NCBI GenBank assembly: GCA_040954595.2
Contig: CM082592.2
Location: 1-64,000, forward strand
Direction: 5' to 3'
Origin: Balanoglossus misakiensis
Lineage: Eukaryota; Hemichordata
DNA: 64,000 bases
Shown: positions 56,292 to 64,000 of the stretch, piece by piece
How the letters are laid out: the number at the start of each line of letters is the position of its first letter
Numbering within the stretch: the stretch's first letter is position 1
Translations under genes and position numbers: made by a program
Notes under the pieces: generated by a model
What the model was told of the DNA's origin: nothing
The model's database searches: none
What the model saw: the letters and a program-made list of their open reading frames with translations, nothing else

Positions 56292-58284
56292 CAAGATCCA
56301 CCCTTTCCACAATACGTGTGAACTTCTACTCTCTACATGGAATGTCCGCTCAGCTAGATGCAAATCATTAGACATTGCAGACTACATCACAGATAAAGAA
56401 ATTGATATTCTTGTACTCACTGAAACATGGTTGAAGGAATCTGGTGACGAACACGTAATGGCTGAATGTACACCACCAGGCTATGCTGTCAAACATCTAC
56501 CTGGGGTTGGCAAGATCGGTGGAGGCTTAGCTTAAATTCATAAGCTAGCACTAAAATTAACAGCTTGGAAGCCTATTCTCTCTGTTAAATCTTTTGAGGC
56601 AGCGGAAGCAACTTTTCTTCACCAGAAACTTTCCATGAAAATAATTCTTGTCTACCGTCCACCACCATCAGTTAATAATAAATTCACCGCACCACAGTTC
56701 ATGGAAGAGTTCAGTACAACACTTGAGAAGTATGTCACCTGCTCAAGTAATCTCTTCATCGTAGGAGATTTCAATATTCACCTAGAAGATGATAAGAATC
56801 CAGTAACACAGAAATTCAATGGAATCATCAGCGCCTGTAATCCCAAACAATGGGTCCAACAACCAACACACAGAAAGGGTCATACTCTTGATCTCATCTT
56901 ATCTAACTCTGCGTCTAACATCAAGAGTGTCTCTGTAGACTGCTTGGAACTCTCTGATCACAATCCTGTCAATGCAAAACTTGCTCTTCCGAAACCAACA
57001 CACAGTAGACGTCAAATATCTTATCGTCATATCTGCCATTTCAATTGATAGTTTCAGCCATGATCTCGACAAAATACATCAAATGTCCTAGCCTCCAAAT
57101 GACCTCTCCTCAGCCATATCAGCTTATAACCAACACGTCAGTCTCCATCTAAAACATGTGTACTTGATCTCATCCCTACAGCACTTGTTAAACAATGTCT
57201 TGGTAATCTGCTCACTATCATAGCCACAATTATCAATTTGTCACTCAAAACTGGAACTGTTCCTGAATTACTTAAAATAGCAGTCATCACACCAATATAC
57301 TCAAGAAACCTTCGCTCGACAAAAACATTTTCAAGAACTATAGACCAGTTTCAAACCTAACCTTCCTGTCAAAAGTAATCGGGAAGATTGTAGCACAACA
57401 ACTGACATCATATTTGACTACCAACTCACTACAAGAACCACTGCAGTCAGCGTACCGAAAGGATCACAGTACCGAAACAGCACTTACTAAAGTCAACAAC
57501 GATATTTGTATGGCACTGGATGCCGGTAAATGTGTACTCATGGTTCTCCTCGATCTCTCCTCTGTGTTTGATACCATAGATCACGACACAATCATCTCAA
57601 GGTTATCAAAACTGGGCATCACCAACATCCCACTACAATGGTTCTCATCATATCTTAAGAACAGACAGCAGTTTGTATGGCACAATGTCAGAACCTCAAT
57701 ATCTACAATATGGAGTACCACACGGTTCAGTGCTTGGCCCACTTTTGTTCTGCAGCTACATCCAACCACTTGCTCAACTTATTTGTCACCACAACATCAA
57801 TTTTCACCAATATGCCGATGACAACCAACTATACCAATATTTATTCCAGTTAGACACCATAAGTACATTAGACAAGATGGAAAGGGCAGTTCACGAAATA
57901 AAAACCTGGATGACACATAATAAACTTCAACTCAATGGTGGCAAACCCGAGGTACTCCTGATAAGGTCTCAGTTCAACCGCTCGCCTCGTCCCATAAACC
58001 ACATGAGCATTGGATCATGTTGTGTTCAAATTGTGAATTCTGCACGGAATATAGGTGTGACATTCGACGACAATTACACTTTCAATAAGCACATTAATGC
58101 AATTTGCAAGTCAATTTTCTTCCATCTGCGTCAAATCAGCCACATTCGCCGTTACCTCACTAAGGAAGTTTGCCAGATGCTGGTTCATGCTCTAATCACA
58201 TCAAAACTGGACTACTGCAATGCAATACTCTGTGGTTTACCATCATCTTGCATTCAACCGCTACAGCATGCCCTGAATTCTGCA
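56292..58284 (+). mobile_element. CR1/L2-type LINE remnant, unit 2
   Basis: Copy of the LINE at 39240-41232 with the same frame breaks. Endonuclease motifs (STWNVRS, LVLTETWLK, GDFNIHLED, LSDHNPV) lie at about 56322-56990 and reverse-transcriptase motifs ([35 protein letters not shown]) at about 57540-57840. A few substitutions separate the copies, for example Gly to Glu in TDKGID and Leu to Pro in ACNLKQ. Confidence 0.88.
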
Positions 58285-58622
58285 GCCACCATGGCCTCCT
58301 TCACAAAAACCTCACCAGACCCCATAATGCCTCCATCTCTTACACCACACCATATACCCACCACAAATCCTAGCCATCACCCAACCTATCATAGCCCAAA
58401 CAATCCAAACCCAATCAAAATTGACCCTAGCCCCACTTATCAAGCCATCAATGCTCAACGGCAACCCAAATAACACTTAACTTAAAGATTGGCATAAATC
58501 CAAACTCATACCACTGCCACCCCAAATATACAACACAAAGACTCAATCACGAACCAATACCTACCATTTGTAGCAAATACACGACCAAAGATTTGATCCC
58601 ATCTATCATCCATATATCATCA
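58285..58622 (-). repeat. Fragment of subtelomeric satellite B fused to the LINE, unit 2
   Basis: Same junction and extent as at 41233-41570. Minor differences from unit 1 (for example cacaccatatacc for cacaccttatacc). Confidence 0.9.
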
Positions 58623-59020
58623 GAAAGTTGGGACGATGAGCAATGGGGCAGAGACTGATCATCAAAAATTTGAGACAGGGAATTCCAACAAATGAGATCA
58701 TTAAGTTAAATATGCAAAGCAAATCAGAAAAGAGAATCAGAAGATTTTCTCCGAAGGACACCTTGCAAATTCATGATTGGAAAGACACTGCAGTCACATG
58801 TATATTGTAGTGTCCAAACACTAGTGAGCATCTATACTTTATACATTCTGTAAAATGACGTAATGCAACATTCGGGTCATTATGAATAAAGTGCGTGAAT
58901 GAGGCTAGGCACTCTCACTCTTACATGCCGGACTTGGTGTCTCATGTTGTCATTATTGCCCACCCACGATTCTATATTTGGCGACGAGGACGGAGAACAT
59001 GGAGAATCAGCTAGCCGTCA
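58623..59020 (+). mobile_element. Possible LTR and leader of the Gypsy-type element, unit 2
   Basis: Equivalent of 41571-41968, with tgtagtgtcc at about 58806 and tttggcgacgaggacgg at about 58976. No 3' LTR found. Confidence 0.45.
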
Positions 59021-59940
59021 ATGCGGAGTTTTCCTGTTCATTCAGACCCGACAACCACCAGTACGAGATGGAAAAAGTACATGGCTAGAGTAGAAAACGC
59101 ATTTGTCGCATTCAACATTACAGATGACAAGCGACAACGTGCACTGCTATTGCACTGGGCAGGTGAGGAAGTTTCCGACTTCTTTGATACTCTACCAGAT
59201 ACAGGAACGAGCTGTGAAACAGCCAAATTAAAGCTTACGTCGTACTTCTCATCCAAACGGAACATTGAATACGAACGATTCTTTTTCAGAGACACCATAC
59301 AAAACAACGGCGAATCGATTGATGCCTATCACACTTGTTTGCAACGCCTAGCAGAAACATATGTGACTTCACCAATAAGGATCAAGAGGTCAAATCACAA
59401 ATCATACGAGGATTCACATCAGCCCGTCTCAGACGTCGTGCTCTTTGGGAGAAGACGACACTAGAGAATCTACTGAGTACAGCCCGTTCATTTGAGGTAT
59501 CAGAGGTTCAGGCTAGTGGGATTGAGGAGAAACCCCATAATAATGGTGCAGACACGGCATCTGTGAATGCGGTCAGAAAACAGCGCCATCAACGCCCGAA
59601 ACCAAATAAACAAAAGAGAGCTCATCAGCAGCCAGCGAAAGGACCGTCCACTTGTTATTATTGTGGTGGCACCTATCCACATGACTCAGTATGTCCAGCT
59701 AAAGGCAAGTCATGCAGGAAGTGTGGCAAACCTAACCATTTTGCCAAATGCTACCGATCAAAAGGCAAGGCAAATAGGGTAGACAAGGATGAAACTGTCA
59801 AAGCTGTGCATAAAGTGGAAGACAGCTCGGGAGATGAATACTGCTTCACTGTACAACAATCAAATGGCAGGAGGCCTCAAGTAACAGTGCAGATAGAACA
59901 AACAGCAGTTGCCTCACTGATCGACCCTGGTCTACAATAA
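59021..59940 (+). pseudogene. Ty3/Gypsy-type gag with start of protease, unit 2
   Basis: Same gag frameshift as unit 1. The zinc knuckles are CYYCGGTYPHDSVC and CRKCGKPNHFAKC; the second keeps its His. A one-base deletion near 59934 ends the protease-like frame right after LIDPG. Sequence matching the rest of the unit-1 remnant continues out of frame to about 60111. Confidence 0.82.
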
Positions 59941-60111
59941 ACATGATGAGTGTAAACACATACAACAACCTAAAGAACAAACCCATGTGGCAAACAGAAA
60001 GCCTGTTTTACCACTGCCAGCAGTGCATTATTGAGTATTTTAGCATCGCTGGATTTAGCTCTCGTCCAATCAGAATTGCGGACGGTAGCATGATATAATA
60101 TAATTGAGAAT

Positions 60112-60491
60112 AAATCTCACGACAAGTGTACAGTTTGACAATGTACACAGATAATCCGTTTCAACAATGTTTCCTTTGTAGTGTGAATAAAACTGCACAC
60201 TTTGCAAGTTTTCAACTTCAAAACACTATGGCTATTACAAAGACAAAGCTGCTAATATACAGTGTATACCTGTCATTTTTGTTTGTGGTGAGATTTTCAT
60301 TGGCACAGTCGCACAGAGCTCACACAAGAGGAAATTACACTTTCTGTTGAATTCACTGCATCCTGCTAACTTTAAGTCATATATCCAGTGAAACATTAAG
60401 TTATAGAATTTTCCATCGCAGTATTCTGTTTTATATACATGTATAGCAGTCCCACACATATTGATTAATTTGACAAAAGAAACTGACTGAC
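60112..60491. other. Intron between the Gypsy remnant and e4, unit 2
   Basis: 380 bases; nothing supported. Confidence 0.4.
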
Positions 60492-60596
60492 AATTTTCAC
60501 AGCGCTCCCAGTATAGCATCCTTGGCAGGTGCACGTCAATGCCCCACACGAGGTTAGGGTTGGCAAGTGCTGCCATTTTGACATGGGTTGTTAGCA
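60492..60596 (-). pseudogene. Degraded EGF exon e4, unit 2
   Basis: Same as 43441-43545: pieces NNPCQNGSTCQP and TSCGALTCTCQGCYTGS in different frames. Damage is shared by both units. Confidence 0.7.
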
Positions 60597-62534
60597 CTGA
60601 TCAATTCCTACGCATGACAGAAAAATGAAGAATTAGGCAATGGGCCGGACCTGCCTATCGTTTCAAAACGCACTCTGTATATTAGGGTCTATTTCTTTTA
60701 CATAAAAACAAGTCTTCTTGCTCTAATATGATAAAAGAAAAAAACTTCAACTTAAATATTGCGTCCTCAGAGGTAATATCGAGCCCTAAAAATCAGGTAT
60801 GCTAATGCGGTTAAAGGTCGTGCAGTTCTCCTTATAACAAGCGATCTTATTGGTGGTTACGTGACTGCACCAATCACAGAATGCGTTATGTCACTCAGCA
60901 ATTACACACACATGGCAAACTATCAGGCAGCTACATGTATACTAGTATACATGTTACAGAAGATTAAACAGAATTGTTGGTAAGGAAAGTTTGAGCAGAC
61001 TAGTCCATTCAATGTAAAAAATGGTGCTGATTCCAAAAAAGTCAGTCTTATTGACCCCTTTCAAGACAAAATTGCCATTTTTGCCACTTTTAACCCAAAA
61101 GGTCATTTAAAAAACACTCAAAACACACTGTTTTCATCACATTCGGAGATCTGATGACATTTGAGGATTATGCGGAAACAGTGACACACCAGAATAAAAA
61201 TTACAGGTGACATTTGCAAGCAGATATGATCTGACCACATAGAAATATGGAATGTAAAAACATTAACAAGGAACATGCCCAATAAACTGTCATGTGTCAA
61301 GGCAGTCTTACAAGTGGTGCTAGAAAAAAAAATGACCAAAAATTGTCTGTACAAACACATATGCGAAGCAACTTCTTTCAGTCAGCCCTGGAACAGACAC
61401 ACACTGACCTGCCACTGGTAATTAAAATTTGATAGCTGGTGGTCTCTGTAACAGCTGGCCTATTTAAGTTATGTAAACATGTCTTTGTTCGAGGTAACAA
61501 CTCCTTGTAAATAGTAACTTTAAAAACAACTGGACAATTTGTTTAGGAAAAGATTTGCTAACCAAAAACTAAGAAACTTACCAAAAAAACTCGCTAAATA
61601 TTTAATCTTTCTGATCTCAGAATTGAATAAAAGTTGCACATATACAGGTATGTGTTATGAAATTATATCCTAAATTTCAAAGCAATCAGAGAAAAAACTA
61701 ATTTCAAAGCAATCCAACAAGCAGTTTCACAGAAAATATTTGTTCAAAAGTGGCAAAAACACAAATATCACCAAAATTGTACAATATCTTACTTCAATCA
61801 CTACAAGGAACATGCTGCCTAAGTTCAATGCAATAGGACAAGTGGTTTCAGAGAAAACAATTTTTGACAAAAATTGCAAAAGTTTCCCCGATAACGTATT
61901 TATGCAAATATCTCTTTTTTTTACAACATATTATTTAGGTTACCCCTACGAACATGCCTACCAAATTGCAAAGCAATCTGGCATGAGGTTTTAAAGAAAA
62001 ACATTTTTTGACCAAAAATGGCAAATATTGCTCAAAATTATAGATATGCAAATTTTGCAACAATTTGAACAAAACTATGGTTCTTTGACAACATTAGGAG
62101 GCTTCATACTAAATTTCAAAGACTTTTTACCAATAACATGGAAAAATACAAAAAAATGCAAAAAAAATAGGAAATCGATAATATTAGCTCAAAACATACA
62201 GGATTGTATGAGGTTGATATAAGGTACATGCATACCAATTTTCAAATCAATATGACCAGTGGTTGTCCAGTTTTTGAGTTTTGACCAATTTCACATTTTC
62301 CCAGCTAATTTGCATATTTTTGGCAATGACATCTTCATTTGAACAAACTCCCATCTACAGCCCTGCCTGCATCTACACGCCAAATATCGAGGTCATACGC
62401 GCTGCGGTTTTCAAGTTTTTCATGTGGACGGACATACAGACATACATCCATCCATCCATCCATACATACAGACGTAACCAATCCCATAAGGTTCCATGGT
62501 ACATACCAATGGGACCTAAAAACTTGTGACTTAC
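60597..62534. repeat. Large intron e3-e4 with degenerate repeats, unit 2
   Basis: As in unit 1 (43546-45489). The CATC/CATA microsatellite (about 62446-62470) has an extra repeat. One arm of the ggtcccat hairpin is mutated (aaggttccatgg, about 62489). No exon recognised. Confidence 0.5.
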
Positions 62535-62657
62535 ATGTAACACATGTTTGCCCAGTGTAGCAGGTTGGACAGTTGCAGGTGTAGATTGAGCAGGAGGCTT
62601 GAAGTGGCTGATACACTCCGTTATTCAGACATGGGTTTAGAAGACAATGGTTGATCG
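62535..62657 (-). CDS. EGF-like exon e3, unit 2 (third cysteine replaced)
   Basis: 123 bp, acceptor AG at 62658-62659, donor GTAAGT. As in unit 1, with Gln to His before the first cysteine (INHC) and Gly to Ala in LQGSC. The Tyr at the C3 position is shared. Confidence 0.75.
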
Positions 62658-63105
62658 CTAAGGGTGAGAGAAATGAAAAGTATCACATTAGGGTCTTACA
62701 CACTTGAGTGGGAAGTGAAATCTGTAGCAGACTGTCAGAAGATTGCACATCCGTGTGATCATGTTCATGTGTGAAGGATAATGAAGACCACTTGATCCAA
62801 GCTTGGTGCTACCATCTTTATCATAATTACAGCATCTTATAATATTTACTAGTTGGGGGTGGGGTGGGGTGGGGGTGGGGGTAGTTGATGTCATAACTTT
62901 CTGATGTTTCAATTTACGGTTGGAAAAATAGCAACATCTACTCTGATGAGCATTTGAGTCAATGAAAGTATACATCATGGCTACGGTAGTGCATATAAGT
63001 CTCTTGGTTAGCTGCACAATCACAGGCAACTTTATTGAGACAATATCAATGACAAAGCCCAGCGATTTCTACTTTGTGCGGCAAATCTGACACTGGTTTG
63101 CTTAC
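62658..63105. other. Intron e2-e3 with a G-run, unit 2
   Basis: The G-run at 62855-62881 is the counterpart of 45810-45836. Nothing else recognised. Confidence 0.6.
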
Positions 63106-63222
63106 GTTCAGCGCACGTGGTTCCGATGAAACAGCGCGAACTCTGGCATCTGAACTCGGTGCAGGACACTTGCTGGCAGAATCCACTGTTTAGACAAGGG
63201 TTGGGCTGACACGGATTCAAAT
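63106..63222 (-). CDS. EGF-like exon e2, unit 2
   Basis: 117 bp, acceptor AG at 63223-63224, donor GTAAGC. Protein reading appears the same as the unit-1 copy, including the Ser at C5. Confidence 0.77.
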
Positions 63223-63606
63223 CTGTGCACAGAAGAGAAAGTGATATAAATTGTGTACAGTTAATATTTACTACATATACTTTAAACAGATTTGTGCAGT
63301 CAGGGTTGAGTGGTAAAAATCTCAGTTGGTCAACAGAACATCACTGTGACAAATTTCTTCCATGTTCAACAAAAGAAACGTAATGAAATTTTGACACAGG
63401 TGTAATAGTGTCTTAGTGTACCATACGGTGCAGGTTGTTGTTTGGTCAAATACACAATCCCCTTTTATGGCACACACATTCTTAATAAATTTCCCCAAAA
63501 TTGTGTCGTTATTCACTGTTTGATACAGGTTGGAAGAAACCAACTGCAAGCCGATTATGTGTTATGTTATTATGTTCCTCTTCATCTGAAATTTAAAATC
63601 ACTCAC
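63223..63606. other. Intron e1-e2, unit 2
   Basis: 384 bases; nothing recognised. Confidence 0.5.
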
Positions 63607-63729
63607 ATGTCTGACATAAATCGCCGGAGTAACAGCTTGTACAGGAGCATGTGAATTCAGTACACCAATTGGGCGTCAGCACACAGTTTCCACCATTCTG
63701 ACACTGGATGGGTTGACACTGGTTGACAG
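63607..63729 (-). CDS. EGF-like exon e1, unit 2
   Basis: 123 bp, acceptor AG at 63730-63731, donor GTGAGT at 63601-63606, phase 1-1. Eight cysteines (VNQCQPIQCQNGGNC and CTSCYSGDLC). The third unit begins about 8 bases beyond its acceptor. Confidence 0.8.
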
Positions 63730-63738
63730 CTGTGGGAT

Positions 63739-64000
63739 GTTCAGTCAAGATATTGTCAAAATTACAGAATCTACAAACTACACTCCACAGTCATGTACAT
63801 GTATACATGACAACAACCAAACGGCTATTTTGAAAAACCAAATGCTGTGAAATCCTTTAGAGTGTGACAAGAAACCACAGTTGCAACCGAAAACAAAAAT
63901 AGTGATAACTTTAAGCTAGCCCAAAGTTTGAGTTACCAGGGCTTTAATATGTGTACCGTACTTATATTATATAATACATAACAAGTGTTTTGCATTGAAT
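63739..64000 (-). repeat. Start of a third tandem unit (cut by the window end)
   Basis: From 63739 (tcagtcaagatattgtc) to the end the sequence matches the first ~260 bases of unit 2 with scattered substitutions. The window stops in the intron before exon e17 of this copy. The junction with unit 2 is the same as the junction between units 1 and 2, which indicates an array of at least three copies. Confidence 0.9.

Larger units (their letters stand above)
46694..63738 (-). repeat. Tandem unit 2 (17.05 kb) of the EGF/GCC gene array
   Basis: Second direct copy. It begins with the same junction (gtgcagtcaagatattg) about 10 bases beyond the acceptor side of unit-1 exon e1. It lacks the TTAA-flanked insertion and keeps several exons that are broken in unit 1 (e6, e15, e17). 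It has its own small rearrangements: a 61-bp copied insertion near 54613, about 68 extra bases near 48463, a 19-bp tandem duplication near 51830, a 22-bp deletion near 51248 and a 1-bp deletion in the Gypsy piece near 59934. Confidence 0.95.

Noticed and set aside
29124-63738. The two 17-kb units as uncollapsed haplotypes from assembly
   Set aside because: Not fully excluded, but the identical junction recurs a third time at 63739 and the units differ by structural events, so a real tandem array is preferred.

Overview
The window is a eukaryotic, almost certainly animal, chromosome end. It opens with about 5 kb of CCCTAA repeats (TTAGGG-type telomere, C-rich strand first) and then runs inward through about 23.5 kb of subtelomeric satellite DNA into the remains of a multi-exon extracellular-protein gene on the minus strand. 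TTAGGG telomeres, all-phase-1 one-domain-per-exon EGF structure, a CR1/L2-type LINE, a Ty3/Gypsy-type gag and TIR elements together fit a marine invertebrate, possibly a deuterostome such as a lancelet. No species can be named from sequence alone. There is no bacterial-style gene, operon, tRNA, rRNA or CRISPR.

Layout. 1-5030: telomere. 5031-5230: degenerate telomeric transition. 5231-28658: three satellite families arranged as one giant imperfect palindrome centred near 9934. The left arm reads A (TCAAGGG family, 5231-7346), B (AC-rich, 7347-8110), C (AT-rich, 8111-9934). The right arm carries the same families inverted and expanded: C' (9935-16545, about 4.6 tandem units of 1.42-1.48 kb), B' (16860-22612, about ten 0.57-kb monomers in 1.14-kb dimers) and A' (23408-28658). 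A small island of other sequence (22613-23407) lies between B' and A'.

From 28766 to the window end is a modular gene on the minus strand (5' end at high coordinates). After one unique EGF exon (28766-28885) there is a tandem array of a ~17-kb unit: unit 1 is 29124-46693, unit 2 is 46694-63738, and a third copy starts at 63739. Each unit holds 17 recognisable exons, called e1 to e17 here in gene order: four EGF exons (e1-e4), five GCC2/GCC3 (ephrin-receptor-like) cysteine-rich exons (e5-e9) and eight EGF exons (e10-e17). Between e4 and e5, on the opposite strand, sit a CR1/L2-type LINE, a fragment of the B subtelomeric satellite fused to its 3' side, and a 5' piece of a Ty3/Gypsy-type element. 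The intact exons would encode a secreted or cell-surface EGF/cysteine-rich protein of the broad SCUBE/SVEP1-like kind; which one is unknown.

Most of the array looks like a pseudogene. Five exons (e5, e8, e9, e10, e16) carry in-frame stops, three (e4, e5, e9) have frameshifts, and e12 is split by an 885-bp TIR element. All of these are shared by both units and so predate the duplication. The telomere-proximal unit 1 has further private damage: a 592-bp TTAA-flanked insertion in e16, splice-donor losses at e15 and e17, frameshifts in e6 and e17, and cysteine losses in e12 and e13. On its telomeric side the gene runs into satellite A' just after an exon that still has a splice donor, so its 3' end is missing. 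No promoter, start codon or polyadenylation site of this gene is visible.
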